This document shows, one piece after another, positions 10,412 through 18,958 of a DNA stretch of 64,000 nt. The stretch is from Micromonospora narathiwatensis (GTDB lineage Bacteria > Actinomycetota > Actinomycetes > Mycobacteriales > Micromonosporaceae): NCBI RefSeq assembly GCF_900089605.1, contig NZ_LT594324.1, positions 4,030,001 through 4,094,000 on the forward strand. The letters run 5' to 3'. How positions within the stretch are numbered: the stretch's first letter is position 1; each line of letters starts with the position of its first letter. Under the pieces are notes generated by a model, which was given only the letters and a program-made list of their open reading frames with translations, searched no databases and was not told the origin of the DNA. Made by a program: the position numbers and the translations under genes.

Positions 10412-11185
10412 ATGATGTCCGGCGTGACTTCTCGGGCGGTACTGGTGACGGGGGCCTCGCGCGGCATCGGGCGCGCGGTGGCACGGGCGTTCGCGGCGGG
10501 CGGGGACCGGGTGGCGATCCACCACCGGGACTCGGCGGAACTGGCCGAGGGGGTACGCGCGGAGCTGCCCGGCGACGGGCACGTGGTGGTTCGCGCCGAC
10601 CTGACCGACCCGGACGCGGTACGCGCGATGGTGGACGCGGCGGCACAGCAGCTCGGCGGGCTCGACGTGCTGGTCAACAACGCCGGCGTGTACGGGCCGC
10701 GGGACCTGCCGCACCCGGTCTTCGGCAACACCTACGCGCAGTGGCGGGAGCAGTGGCGGCTGGTCCTGGAGACCAACCTGACCGGGGCCGCCAACGTCAC
10801 CTGGTGCGCCGCCCAGCACATGCGCGAGCGGGGCGGCCGGATCGTCAACGTGTCGTCCCGGGGCGCCTTCCGCGGCGAGCCGGAGCAGCCCGCGTACGGG
10901 GCGAGCAAGGCGGGGCTGAACGCCCTCGGCCAGTCGCTGGCGCTGGCCCTGGCCCCGTACGGCATCGCGGTGGCCACGGTCGCGCCGGGCTTCGTGGAGA
11001 CCGACATGACCACCACCCACCTCAGCGGCGAGCGTGGCGAGGCGATCCGCGCCCAGTCCCCGTTCGGGCGGGTCGCCCGACCCGACGAGATCGCCGCCGC
11101 CGTGCACTGGCTGGCCAGCCCCGAAGCCGAGTGGTCCTCCGGCACCATCCTCGACCTAAACGGCGCCTCCTACCTCCGCACCTAG
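10412..11185 (+). CDS. SDR-family NAD(P)-dependent oxidoreductase
   Basis: 257 residues, classical short-chain dehydrogenase. The cofactor motif TGASRGIG is at 13-20, followed by DVLVNNAG, an active-site Ser in VNVSSRG and YGASKAG (Tyr-x3-Lys). The basic residues after beta-2 (HHRD) favour NADP. It resembles FabG-type 3-ketoacyl reductases, but no substrate can be assigned. GTG at 10424 is an equally plausible start, since CATGAT lies 7 nt before it in the leaderless spacing. It is divergent from the HIT gene and converges with rsmE through a long inverted repeat. Confidence 0.9.
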   Translation: MMSGVTSRAVLVTGASRGIGRAVARAFAAGGDRVAIHHRDSAELAEGVRAELPGDGHVVVRADLTDPDAVRAMVDAAAQQLGGLDVLVNNAGVYGPRDLPHPVFGNTYAQWREQWRLVLETNLTGAANVTWCAAQHMRERGGRIVNVSSRGAFRGEPEQPAYGASKAGLNALGQSLALALAPYGIAVATVAPGFVETDMTTTHLSGERGEAIRAQSPFGRVARPDEIAAAVHWLASPEAEWSSGTILDLNGASYLRT

Positions 11186-11319
11186 CCCCCTCCCCCCTCC
11201 CTCACCCCCCGCCTCGGCGATCTTGCACTTACGGTCGGCAGCACGCGGCTTTTGCCCGTTATATCCCGACAGAAAGTGCAAGATCGGCGCCGAGGCGGGG
11301 GGGTGAGGGAGGGAGGGGG
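11186..11319. repeat. long inverted repeat filling the SDR/rsmE convergent gap
   Basis: Arms at about 11186-11230 and 11274-11319 are almost perfectly complementary. The cores are gcctcggc-gatcttgcactt and its complement, with a 3-nt insertion in the right arm, and the outer parts are C/T-rich versus G/A-rich. The repeat begins on the base after the SDR stop and ends on the base before the rsmE stop, so the whole 134-base gap is one hairpin. An inner GTCGG...CCGAC pair could extend it. It is probably a bidirectional terminator and possibly a dispersed palindromic element. Confidence 0.85.
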
Positions 11320-12054
11320 TTACCAGCGGTGGAGGCGGGTGACGAGGATGGTGAGGGCGGCTACGCCGGCGGTGGAGGTGCGCAGCACCGACGGGCCGAG
11401 GCGGACGGTACGGGCGCCGGCCTCGCGGAAGGCGGACAGCTCGGCCGGGGCGATGCCGCCCTCCGGGCCGACCACCAGCACGATCTCGCCGGTCTCCGGC
11501 AGCCCGGCGATGGTCAGCCGCTCGTCGGCCTCCTCGTGCAGCACGAACGCGGCGGCCGCCCCGGCGATCCGTCGGGCCACCGTCGCGGTGGACTCGTCGG
11601 GCGACCCGGCCACCACCGGCAGCCAGGCACGGCGGGCCTGCTTGGCCGCCTCCCGGGCGGTCGCCGCCCACTTCTCCCGGGCCCGTACGCCCCGGTCGCC
11701 GCGCCACTGCACCACCGACCGGGACGCCGACCAGGGGACGATCTCGTCCACGCCGACCTCCGTCATCGCCTGCACGGCCAGCTCGCCCCGGTCGCCCTTG
11801 GCGATGCCCTGCACCACGACGAGCCGGGGAACGGACGCGTCGACGTACCCCCGGGAGGTGACCGCCAGGTCGAGGGTGCCCCGGCCGACGGCGGTGACCA
11901 CGGCGTCGGCCGTGCCACCCCGACCGTCGGCGAGCAGCAGCTCCTCGCCGACCCGCAGCCGCTGCACGGTGGCGGCGTGGTGCCCCTCCGGACCGTCGAG
12001 GGTCAGCGTGTCGCCGGTGGGTAGCGCCTCGACCAGGAACAGCGGCGCCGACAC
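11320..12054 (-). CDS. rsmE: 16S rRNA (uracil1498-N3)-methyltransferase RsmE
   Basis: 244 residues, SPOUT-class methyltransferase. The knot motif VLVVGPEGGIAPAEL and the C-terminal LGPSVLRTSTAGVAAL form the SAM-binding trefoil knot, after an N-terminal PUA-like RNA-binding domain. It methylates U1498 of 16S rRNA in the 30S subunit. It is one base from dnaJ and downstream of hrcA-dnaJ, the standard actinobacterial order, so it is likely in the same heat-responsive transcript. Confidence 0.95.
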   Translation of the reverse strand: MSAPLFLVEALPTGDTLTLDGPEGHHAATVQRLRVGEELLLADGRGGTADAVVTAVGRGTLDLAVTSRGYVDASVPRLVVVQGIAKGDRGELAVQAMTEVGVDEIVPWSASRSVVQWRGDRGVRAREKWAATAREAAKQARRAWLPVVAGSPDESTATVARRIAGAAAAFVLHEEADERLTIAGLPETGEIVLVVGPEGGIAPAELSAFREAGARTVRLGPSVLRTSTAGVAALTILVTRLHRW

Positions 12055-12055
12055 G

Positions 12056-13198
12056 CTAGGCGTGCCCGTTGAAGGCGTCGCGCATCCGGGAGAAGAAGCC
12101 GCCCTGCTTGGTCAGCTCGGCGACCTCCTCGCCCCGGGTCTTGGCGAACTCGCGCAGCATCCGCTCCTGCTCGGCGTCGAGCTTGGTCGGGGTACGCACG
12201 TCCAGGTGGACGTAGAGGTCGCCCCGGCCGGTGCCACGCAGGTGCGGTACGCCCCGGGCCCGCAGCCGCAGCGTGCTGCCCGGCTGGGTGCCCGGCTTGA
12301 CGTCGACCGTCTCCTCGCTGTCCAGCGTCTTGATGGTCAGCCGGGTGCCGAGCGCGGCGGCGGTCATCGGCACGGTGACCCGGCAGTGCAGGTCGTCGCC
12401 CTTGCGCGAGTAGACGTCGTGCGGCCGCTCGTGGATCTCCACGTAGAGGTCGCCGGCCGTGCCGCCACCCGGGCCGACCTCGCCCTGCTGGGCCAGCCGG
12501 ATCCGCATGCCGTCCTCGACGCCCGCCGGGATCTTGACGGTGAGCGAGCGGCGGGTCCGCACCCGGCCGTCCCCGGCGCAGGTCGGGCAGGGGTGCGGGA
12601 TGGTGGTGCCGTAGCCCTGGCAGACCGTGCAGGGCCGGGCGGAGACCACCTGGCCGAGGAAGGTCCGCTGCACCGACTGCACCTCGCCCCGCCCACCGCA
12701 CGCCTCACAGGTGGCGAGGTGGGTGCCGGCCGCGGTGCCCGCGCCGGAGCAGGTGGTGCAGAGCACGGCGGTGTCGACCGTGATCGGGGCCTCGACGCCG
12801 AACGCGGTCTCGTTGAGGTCCAGCTCCAGCCGCAGGATCGCGTCCGCGCCCGGCCGGGTACGCGGGCGCGGGCCGCGCGCACCCCCGGCGGCGCCGCCGA
12901 AGAACGCGTCCATGATGTCCTGGAACCCGACGAACGGGCCGGCGCCGCCCGGACCACCCGGCCCGGCGCCCCCGCCGCCCGGCGCGAGTGGATCGCCGCC
13001 CAGGTCGACGATCTGCCGTTTCCGGTCGTCCGAGAGGACCTCGTACGCGGCGTTGATGTCCTTGAACTTCTCCTGTGCCTCCGGGTCCGGATTGACGTCC
13101 GGGTGGAACTGCCGCGCCAGCTTGCGGTAGGCGCGCTTGATCTCGTCGTCGGAGGCCTCCCGGCTGACGCCGAGAATGCCGTAGTAGTCCCTGGCCAC
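12056..13198 (-). CDS. dnaJ: chaperone DnaJ (HrcA-linked paralogue)
   Basis: 380 residues from GTG 13198. The J domain ([11 protein letters not shown]) occupies the first 65 residues, followed by a Gly/Pro-rich linker, then the cysteine-rich domain with four CxxCxGxG repeats ([32 protein letters not shown]) and C-terminal substrate-binding domains. It is a DnaK co-chaperone. An ATG at 13216 would add six residues; GTG is preferred because the J domain normally begins there. Its place directly after hrcA and under a CIRCE operator indicates HrcA control, matching DnaJ2 of mycobacteria. Confidence 0.95.
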   Translation of the reverse strand: MARDYYGILGVSREASDDEIKRAYRKLARQFHPDVNPDPEAQEKFKDINAAYEVLSDDRKRQIVDLGGDPLAPGGGGAGPGGPGGAGPFVGFQDIMDAFFGGAAGGARGPRPRTRPGADAILRLELDLNETAFGVEAPITVDTAVLCTTCSGAGTAAGTHLATCEACGGRGEVQSVQRTFLGQVVSARPCTVCQGYGTTIPHPCPTCAGDGRVRTRRSLTVKIPAGVEDGMRIRLAQQGEVGPGGGTAGDLYVEIHERPHDVYSRKGDDLHCRVTVPMTAAALGTRLTIKTLDSEETVDVKPGTQPGSTLRLRARGVPHLRGTGRGDLYVHLDVRTPTKLDAEQERMLREFAKTRGEEVAELTKQGGFFSRMRDAFNGHA

Positions 13199-13272
13199 TG
13201 CGTTCCGTGTCCTCATGTTCGTCTCGCGTTGCGCCGGTCGCCGGCCTCATGCCGGCCGTCGCCCCTGACTGG

Positions 13273-14295
13273 TCAGTTCTGGGCCAGCAGCTCGCCCACG
13301 TAGCGTGCCACGGCCCGCACCGTGGCGATGGTGGCGGGGTAGTCCATCCGGGTCGGCCCGAGCACCCCGAGGCCGCCGACGATGGTGCTGCCGGGGCCGT
13401 ACCCGGTGCTGACCACCGAGGCGGCCCGCAGGTTGTCGAACTCGTTCTCGTCGCCGATGAGCACCCGGGTGGTGCTCGGCTCGGTCTCACCGATGAGCTT
13501 GAGCAGCACGACCTGTTCCTCGAGCGCTTCGAGGATGGGTCGCAGCGTGCCCTGGAAGTCCAGCAGGCCGCCCCGGGTGAGGTTGGCCGTGCCGGCCAGC
13601 GCGATGCGTTCCTCGTGCCGCTCGACCAGCGTCTCCAGCAGCACGGTGGAGAGCGTGGTCATGGCCGGACGCAGGTGCGGCGCGGACTCGTCCACCAGCG
13701 CCTGGACCAGGGGTGGGGTGTCCGACAGCCGGGTGCCGACCAGCTTCTCGTTGACCAGCCGGCGCAGGTCGGTGACGTCGTCGGCCGGGACCGGCCCGGG
13801 CAGCTCGACCAGCCGCTGCTCGACCCGGCCGGTGTCGGCGATCATGACCACCATCAGCCGGGTGGTGGAGACCGGCACCAGCTCCAGGTGGCGCACCTTG
13901 GAGCGGGCCAGGCTCGGGTACTGCACCACGGCGACCTGCCGGGTGAGCTGGGCCAGCAACCGGACCGTGCGGTGCACCACGTCGTCCAGGTCGACCGCGC
14001 CGACCAGGAAGCGCTCGATGGCCCGGCGCTCGGCCGGGCTGAGCGGCTTGACCCGGGAGAGCCGGTCGACGAAGAGCCGGTAGCCGCGGTCGGTGGGCAC
14101 CCGGCCGGCGCTGGTGTGCGGCTGCCGGATGTAGCCCTCGTCCTCCAGGACGGCCATGTCGTTGCGCACCGTGGCCGGGGAGACGCCGAGCTGGTGGCGC
14201 TCGACCAGGGACTTGCTGCCGACCGGCTCCTGCGTGGCGACGTAGTCCTCGACGATCGCGCGGAGCACGGCGAGCTTGCGGTCGTCGAGACCCAT
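13273..14295 (-). CDS. hrcA: heat-inducible transcription repressor HrcA
   Basis: 340 residues. The N-terminal winged helix ([18 protein letters not shown]...[24 protein letters not shown] region) binds CIRCE, and the GAF-like dimerisation core follows. The ATG at 14295 has an excellent GGAGG ribosome binding site; the frame is open further upstream but lacks homology. HrcA represses groE and dnaJ-type operons and is kept active by GroEL. It autoregulates through the CIRCE element 86 bases upstream, and dnaJ and rsmE follow. Confidence 0.97.
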   Translation of the reverse strand: MGLDDRKLAVLRAIVEDYVATQEPVGSKSLVERHQLGVSPATVRNDMAVLEDEGYIRQPHTSAGRVPTDRGYRLFVDRLSRVKPLSPAERRAIERFLVGAVDLDDVVHRTVRLLAQLTRQVAVVQYPSLARSKVRHLELVPVSTTRLMVVMIADTGRVEQRLVELPGPVPADDVTDLRRLVNEKLVGTRLSDTPPLVQALVDESAPHLRPAMTTLSTVLLETLVERHEERIALAGTANLTRGGLLDFQGTLRPILEALEEQVVLLKLIGETEPSTTRVLIGDENEFDNLRAASVVSTGYGPGSTIVGGLGVLGPTRMDYPATIATVRAVARYVGELLAQN

Positions 14296-14380
14296 CTCCC
14301 CACCTCCTGACGCACCTCGGCCCGCCCGGCGCCCGGCGCGGCCTGTTCCGACCAGGCGACCCGCGGTACCGGCCGAGCGT

Positions 14381-14407
14381 CTGGCACTCGACTGTAGCGA
14401 GTGCCAG
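14381..14407 (-). promoter_or_regulatory. CIRCE operator (HrcA binding site)
   Basis: The inverted repeat CTGGCACTC-N9-GAGTGCCAG has the invariant 9-bp spacer and GCACTC core of CIRCE (consensus TTAGCACTC-N9-GAGTGCTAA). It lies upstream of hrcA and is the expected autoregulatory operator. It is about 145 bases from the divergent DUF4870 gene, which it might also affect. Confidence 0.93.
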
Positions 14408-14552
14408 TCTACGTCGGCGTACCCACCGACGCGATGATCAGTGACGGACCCCCGGTGCGGCCCGCCGGACGCTTCGCCAGAGCCGAACAGCCGGACATCC
14501 AGAACGGTGTCGCTCTGGCGCATCCTTGCGAACGGGACCTAACGTGACGTCC

Positions 14553-15113
14553 ATGACTGAACCACCTCGCCCTCCCGGAGCGGGGGACCCCGGCGCCCAG
14601 TCGCCGGGCGGGACCCCGCCGTCGGCACCATACGGCTCGTCGGCGAACGAGCCCCCCACCGCACCACTGTCCGGGGCAGCCGGCGGCCCCGGCTATCCCC
14701 CGCCCGGTGGCTATCCGCCGCCGGGTGGCTACCCACCGCCGGGTGGTTACCCGCCGCCGGGCGGCTACGCCAGCAATGAGGACAAGACCTGGGCACTGGT
14801 CGCGCACTTCGGCGGCGCCGCGGGCATGTTCCTCGGCGGCGCCGTGCTGGGCTGGGTCGCCCCGCTGATCGCCCTGCTGGCCCGGGGCAACCAGTCGCCG
14901 GCCGTACGGGCGCACGCCGTGGCGGCGCTCAACTTCCAGCTTCTCTGGTCGATCATCGGCCTGGTCGGCTGGGTCCTGGTCTGCGCCGTGATCGGCTTCA
15001 TCCCGGTGGGCGCCGCCTACCTCATGGGCATCATCTTCGGGATCGTCGCCGGCCTCAAGGCCAACGAGGGGCAGCTCTACCGCTACCCCGCTTCGGTGAG
15101 CATGATCAAGTGA
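14553..15113 (+). CDS. DUF4870-family (Tic20-like) membrane protein with Pro-Gly-Tyr repeat N-terminus
   Basis: 186 residues. The first 70 or so are Pro/Gly-rich and disordered, ending in four PPPGGY repeats. The rest has about three hydrophobic helices with the DUF4870 pattern (TWALVAHFGGAAGMFLGG, ARGNQSPAVRAHAVAALNF). The function is unknown; these small proteins are common in actinobacterial membranes and the N-terminus may mediate protein contacts. The ATG at 14553 begins the conserved protein; an upstream in-frame ATG at 14526 is possible. A strong terminator follows 6 bases after the stop. Confidence 0.85.
   Translation: MTEPPRPPGAGDPGAQSPGGTPPSAPYGSSANEPPTAPLSGAAGGPGYPPPGGYPPPGGYPPPGGYPPPGGYASNEDKTWALVAHFGGAAGMFLGGAVLGWVAPLIALLARGNQSPAVRAHAVAALNFQLLWSIIGLVGWVLVCAVIGFIPVGAAYLMGIIFGIVAGLKANEGQLYRYPASVSMIK
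14697..14768 (+). repeat. four tandem 18-bp repeats encoding PPPGGY
   Basis: Four in-frame 18-bp units encode (PPPGGY)4 with mostly synonymous differences between copies. They lie inside the DUF4870 gene and are a plausible site of length variation between strains. Confidence 0.9.
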
Positions 15114-15118
15114 TCCTC

Positions 15119-15148
15119 GACCCGGCCGGTCCACGGACCGGCCGGGTC
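15119..15148 (+). terminator. terminator hairpin after DUF4870 gene
   Basis: A perfect inverted repeat of 14+14 bases (arms 15119-15132 and 15135-15148) starts 6 bases after the stop codon at 15113. It lies between convergent genes and may serve hemW too. Confidence 0.75.
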
Positions 15149-15178
15149 CCTCGCCCGGTCGCGGCTCACCTCGGGCGG

Positions 15179-16402
15179 TCAGGGCAGCAGGTCGCGAACC
15201 ACCGCATCGGCCAGCAACCGGCCGCGCAGGGTGAGCACCGCCCGGCCAGCCGCGTACCCGTCGGCGGTCAGCAGACCGTCGGCCAGCGCCCGCCGTGCGC
15301 CGGCCCGGCCCGCCTCGTCCAGCACCTCCAACGGCAGGCCCGTGGCGAGCCGCAGCCGCAGCATCACGTCCTCCATGTGCGCCTCGTCGGGGGTGAGCAC
15401 CTCCCGGGCCAACCCGGGTGACTCCCCCGCGGCCAGGCGTCCGGCGTACGCGGTCGGATGTTTGACATTCCACCAGCGCACCCCGCCGACGTGGCTGTGC
15501 GCCCCCGGGCCGAGGCCCCACCAGTCGCCGCCCGACCAGTAGAGCAGGTTGTGCCGGCACCGGGCCGCCGCGGAGCGGGCCCAGTTGGAGACCTCGTACC
15601 AGGAGAACCCGGCCCCGTCGAGGGCGGCCTCCGCGGCCAGGTAGCGGTCCGCCGCCACGTCGTCGCTGGGGTACGCCAGCTCGCCGCGGCGCATCCGCGC
15701 GGCCAGCCGGGTGCCCTCCTCCACGATCAGGGCGTACGCGCTGACGTGGTCCACGCCCGCCGCCACCACCTGCTCCAGCGAGGCGGCGAAGTCCTCCGCG
15801 CGCTCCCCCGGCGTGCCATAGATCAGGTCCAGGTTCACGTGGTCGAACCCGGCGTCCCGCGCCTCCAGCGCCGCGGCGGTGGCCCGGCCGGCGCTGTGTT
15901 TCCGGTCCAGGACGGCCAGCACCCCGGGCGCGGCGGACTGCATGCCCAGCGAGATCCGGGTGTAGCCGGCCGCCCGCAGCGTCTTCAACGACTCCGGGGT
16001 GACCGACTCGGGGTTGGCCTCGGTGGTCACCTCGGCGTCGGCGGCCAGCCCCCAGGTGCGGTCGATGCCGTCCAGGACGCGGGCCAGTTCGTCGGCCGGG
16101 AGCAGGGTGGGCGTGCCGCCGCCCACGAAGACGGTGTCCACCCGGGGCGGCGGGGTGTCGCCGAGCACCCGGGCGGCGAGCGCCAGCTCGGCCAGCACCG
16201 TCTCGGCGTACGTCTCGCGGCTGGCACCGCCGCCCAGCTCGGCCGACGTGTAGGTGTTGAAGTCGCAGTAGCCGCAGCGGCTGGCGCAGAACGGCACGTG
16301 CACGTAGACCCCGAAGCCGCGCGCACCGACGGTACGCAGGGCGGCGGCGGGCAGCGAACCGTCGACCGGGACGGGTTCGCCTTCTGGAAGGGCGCCAGGC
16401 AT
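15179..16402 (-). CDS. hemW: radical SAM heme chaperone HemW (coproporphyrinogen III oxidase-like)
   Basis: 407 residues. The radical SAM cysteines C39-x3-C43-x2-C46 (CASRCGYC) are followed by Phe, as in the HemN/HemW group. VGGGTPTLLP and the HNxxYW heme-binding motif (HNLLYW) are both present, the latter marking HemW rather than HemN. It binds heme and delivers it to respiratory enzymes; older annotations call it oxygen-independent coproporphyrinogen oxidase. The start ATG at 16402 overlaps the divergent enoyl-CoA hydratase promoter region, leaving only 19 bases between the two start codons. Confidence 0.93.
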   Translation of the reverse strand: MPGALPEGEPVPVDGSLPAAALRTVGARGFGVYVHVPFCASRCGYCDFNTYTSAELGGGASRETYAETVLAELALAARVLGDTPPPRVDTVFVGGGTPTLLPADELARVLDGIDRTWGLAADAEVTTEANPESVTPESLKTLRAAGYTRISLGMQSAAPGVLAVLDRKHSAGRATAAALEARDAGFDHVNLDLIYGTPGERAEDFAASLEQVVAAGVDHVSAYALIVEEGTRLAARMRRGELAYPSDDVAADRYLAAEAALDGAGFSWYEVSNWARSAAARCRHNLLYWSGGDWWGLGPGAHSHVGGVRWWNVKHPTAYAGRLAAGESPGLAREVLTPDEAHMEDVMLRLRLATGLPLEVLDEAGRAGARRALADGLLTADGYAAGRAVLTLRGRLLADAVVRDLLP

Positions 16403-16408
16403 GGCCAC

Positions 16409-16414
16409 TAGTGT
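16409..16414 (+). promoter_or_regulatory. -10 box TAGTGT of a leaderless promoter
   Basis: TAGTGT ends 7 nt before the ATG at 16422 of the enoyl-CoA hydratase gene. It sits within the palindrome CACTAGTG in the short gap to the divergent hemW. Confidence 0.5.
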
Positions 16415-16421
16415 GCCCGGC

Positions 16422-17231
16422 ATGACCTCTCCGGACGCTCTCGTACGGGTCGCCACGGCCCGTGGGGTGACCACCCTCACCCTGGACAGCCCGCACAACC
16501 GCAACGCGCTCTCCACCCCGCTGATGACCGAGCTGCTGGCCGGGCTGGCCGCCGCGGTCGCCGACGACGCGGTCCGGGCGGTCGTGCTGGACCACACCGG
16601 CCCGGTCTTCTGCTCCGGCGCCGACCTGAAGGAGACCGCCGCCGCGTACGCCAGCGGGACGGTGCCGGCCGGGATGCTCGGCGACGTGCTGGTGGCGGTC
16701 CGGGAGTGCCCCAAGCCGGTGCTGGCGAAGGTGGCCGGGCCGGCCCGGGCCGGCGGGCTGGGCCTGATCGCGGCGGCCGACCTGGCGGTCTGCGCCGAGG
16801 AGGCGACGTTCGCCTTCACCGAGGTCCGGATCGGGGTGATCCCGGCGGTGATCTCGGCGACCGTGCTGCCCCGGCTGCACCCCCGGGCCGCCGCCGAGCT
16901 GTACCTGACCGGCGACACCTTCGACGGCAGGCGGGCCGCCGAGATCGGTCTGGTCACCGCCGCCGTGCCGGCGGACGGGCTGGACGAGGCGGTGGCGGGC
17001 TACTGCGCCTCGCTGGTGAAGGGTGCGCCGAAGGCCCTCGCCGGCACCAAGGAGCTGCTGCGCCGGCCGGCCGCCACCGACCTGCGGGCGGAGATCACCG
17101 AGTTGGCGACGCTGTCCACCGGGTACTTCCTCTCCGCAGAGGGACGGGAAGGGGTGGCCGCGTTCCGGGAGAAGCGACCGGCACGATGGGTGGCCGCTCT
17201 GGACGGTGGTCCGGCAGCGGGCGCCAGCTAG
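16422..17231 (+). CDS. enoyl-CoA hydratase/isomerase family protein
   Basis: 269 residues, crotonase fold. The oxyanion-hole segments FCSGADLKE and AGPARAGGLGL, and the Glu-containing FAFTEVRIGVIPAV, fit the family. It would hydrate or isomerise an enoyl-CoA in fatty acid or branched-chain degradation; the exact substrate is unknown. The ATG at 16422 is chosen over the in-frame ATG at 16401 because it lies 7 nt after a -10 box and begins the conserved domain. The gene is divergent from hemW. Confidence 0.9.
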   Translation: MTSPDALVRVATARGVTTLTLDSPHNRNALSTPLMTELLAGLAAAVADDAVRAVVLDHTGPVFCSGADLKETAAAYASGTVPAGMLGDVLVAVRECPKPVLAKVAGPARAGGLGLIAAADLAVCAEEATFAFTEVRIGVIPAVISATVLPRLHPRAAAELYLTGDTFDGRRAAEIGLVTAAVPADGLDEAVAGYCASLVKGAPKALAGTKELLRRPAATDLRAEITELATLSTGYFLSAEGREGVAAFREKRPARWVAALDGGPAAGAS

Positions 17232-17355
17232 GAGGCCTACGGTCGGGGCGCGGCCCGTGGCGGGCCGGTGACGGAACGGGAGGCAACCGGTCGGACGACC
17301 CGTACGCCGCGCCGGGGGACGTACGCTGGTCGGACTGTCGGGACAGGGGGTGCGG

Positions 17356-18216
17356 GTGCGAACTCGGGTTGCGGTCGTGGCGGCCGGTGTGGTGGTGGCG
17401 GTCGTCGCCCTGCTCGGCGTCTGGTTCGTCACGAAGCAGTTCGGGCGGCACCTCGGGCTCCCGATGGCCAGCCGCACCTGCACGGTGCAGGCCGACGGGC
17501 GGGTCGTGCTCAGCGCCGAACAGATGGCCAACGCGGCCACCATCGCGGCGATCGGGGTGCAGCGGCAGATGCCCGAACGGGCCGTGGTGGTGGCGCTGGC
17601 GACCGCGTACCAGGAGTCGCACCTGCGCAACATCGCGCACGGCGACCGGGACTCGCTGGGCCTGTTCCAGCAGCGCCCGAGCCAGGGCTGGGGCACCCCC
17701 GAGCAGGTCCAGGACCCGCGCTACGCGGCGAACAAGTTCTACGCCGCGCTGAAGAAGGTCAAGGGCTGGGAGAAGATGCGGGTCACCGAGGCGGCCCAGC
17801 GGGTGCAGCGGTCGGCCTACCCCGAGGCGTACCAGAAGTGGGCCGACGACTCGGAGGTCCTCACCCGCGCGCTGCTCGGCCACGTGACCGGCGCGGTGGC
17901 CTGCACGGTCGGGCTGACGCCGACGATGCGCGGGCCGGCCGCGGCGACGGCCCTGGTGGAGAGCCTGGCCCTGGACTGGGGTCTGCCGGACCTCGCCGCG
18001 CCGACCGACCTCACCGACCTCACCGTGCCCGCGACGGACAGCCGCAACGGCTGGCGGTACGCGCACTGGCTGGTCTCGCACGCCGACGACCACGGCGTGA
18101 AGCTGGTCCGCTTCGGTGACCTGGAGTGGACGGCCGAGCACGGCACCTGGGCGAAGGTGAAGGGCGGCCGGGCGGCCCCGACGCAGGTGCTGGCGGAGGT
18201 TTTCGCCGCGACGTGA
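17356..18216 (+). CDS. membrane-anchored lysozyme-fold protein of unknown substrate
   Basis: 286 residues from GTG 17356, which has AGGGGG five bases upstream; GTG 17350 is an alternative. An N-terminal transmembrane segment (VAVVAAGVVVAVVALLGVWF) is followed by an extracytoplasmic region. The central part contains ATAYQESHL...SLGLFQQRPSQGWG, a lysozyme-like transglycosylase pattern in which the Glu of QES would be catalytic. The C-terminal part, with RNGWRYAHWLVSHADDHGVK, resembles domains found in actinobacterial secreted proteins. A peptidoglycan-cleaving role is inference. No operon partner. Confidence 0.8.
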   Translation: MRTRVAVVAAGVVVAVVALLGVWFVTKQFGRHLGLPMASRTCTVQADGRVVLSAEQMANAATIAAIGVQRQMPERAVVVALATAYQESHLRNIAHGDRDSLGLFQQRPSQGWGTPEQVQDPRYAANKFYAALKKVKGWEKMRVTEAAQRVQRSAYPEAYQKWADDSEVLTRALLGHVTGAVACTVGLTPTMRGPAAATALVESLALDWGLPDLAAPTDLTDLTVPATDSRNGWRYAHWLVSHADDHGVKLVRFGDLEWTAEHGTWAKVKGGRAAPTQVLAEVFAAT

Positions 18217-18269
18217 CGCGCCGGCCGGGCCGGCGGCCGGACACGCCTACGTCGGCGGCCGACGCCCGG

Positions 18270-18914
18270 TCAGCGACCGGCGGCGCCGAGCCGGCGGCGG
18301 ACCTTCTCCCGCAACGGCTCGGGCAGCTCCGGCACGTCGAGCAGCCGGGGCAGCAGGTCGGGCTCCAGCGTGGTCGCCCGGAACACCTCGCCGACCGTCA
18401 CCCCGTGCGCCGGGCGGTCCACCACCTCGACCGGGTCGCCGGCACCGACCTCGCCCTCACGCAGCACCCGCAGGTACGCGCCGGGCGCGGCCCGGACGGT
18501 GAACCGCTTGACCAGGTCGGGTACGCCCCAGAAGCCGGTAAAGGTGGTGCACGGGGTACGCGGCTTGGTCACCTCCAGCAGGGCGCTGCCCACCGCCCAC
18601 CGCTCGCCGACGACCGCACCGGTGACATCCACCGCGTACGTGGTGAGGTTCTCGCCGAAGACGCCCGGCCGGATGGCCCGGTCCAGCTCGGTGGCCCACC
18701 AGCCGGCGTCCTCCTCGGCGTACGCGTACACGGCCTGGTCGGGGCCGCCGTGGTGGGCCCGCTCGCCGATGAAGTCGCCGGCCACCCCGGCGAACCGGAT
18801 CGACACCGGGCCGGTGGCCGGCCGCTTGTCGATCCCGCTGCGGCCGCTCGCGTCGCCCGCCCACTCCGCCTCGGTCACCACGCCGATGTTCACCGCCGCC
18901 AGCCTGCCCGTCAT
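18270..18914 (-). CDS. MOSC domain-containing protein (YiiM-like)
   Basis: 214 residues. The MOSC (molybdenum cofactor sulfurase C-terminal) beta-barrel is recognised by GDFIGERAHHGGPDQAVYAYA, GENLTTYAVDV and KPRTPCTTF, where the conserved Cys would bind the cofactor sulfur. The YiiM branch reduces N-hydroxylated bases with a molybdopterin partner; here this is inference. It is monocistronic, converges with the lysozyme-fold gene and has a leaderless-type promoter. Confidence 0.9.
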   Translation of the reverse strand: MTGRLAAVNIGVVTEAEWAGDASGRSGIDKRPATGPVSIRFAGVAGDFIGERAHHGGPDQAVYAYAEEDAGWWATELDRAIRPGVFGENLTTYAVDVTGAVVGERWAVGSALLEVTKPRTPCTTFTGFWGVPDLVKRFTVRAAPGAYLRVLREGEVGAGDPVEVVDRPAHGVTVGEVFRATTLEPDLLPRLLDVPELPEPLREKVRRRLGAAGR

Positions 18915-18921
18915 GACGGCG

Positions 18922-18927
18922 AGCCTA
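18922..18927 (-). promoter_or_regulatory. -10 box TAGGCT of a leaderless promoter
   Basis: TAGGCT ends 7 nt before the ATG at 18914 of the MOSC gene, with no Shine-Dalgarno sequence. Confidence 0.55.
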
Positions 18928-18958
18928 ACCGTGGCCGGGGCGAACGGGCACCCCGTGG

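Noticed and set aside
14409..17696. 1095-codon reverse frame spanning hemW and neighbours
   Set aside because: Covers genes on both strands in the wrong frame; no homology.
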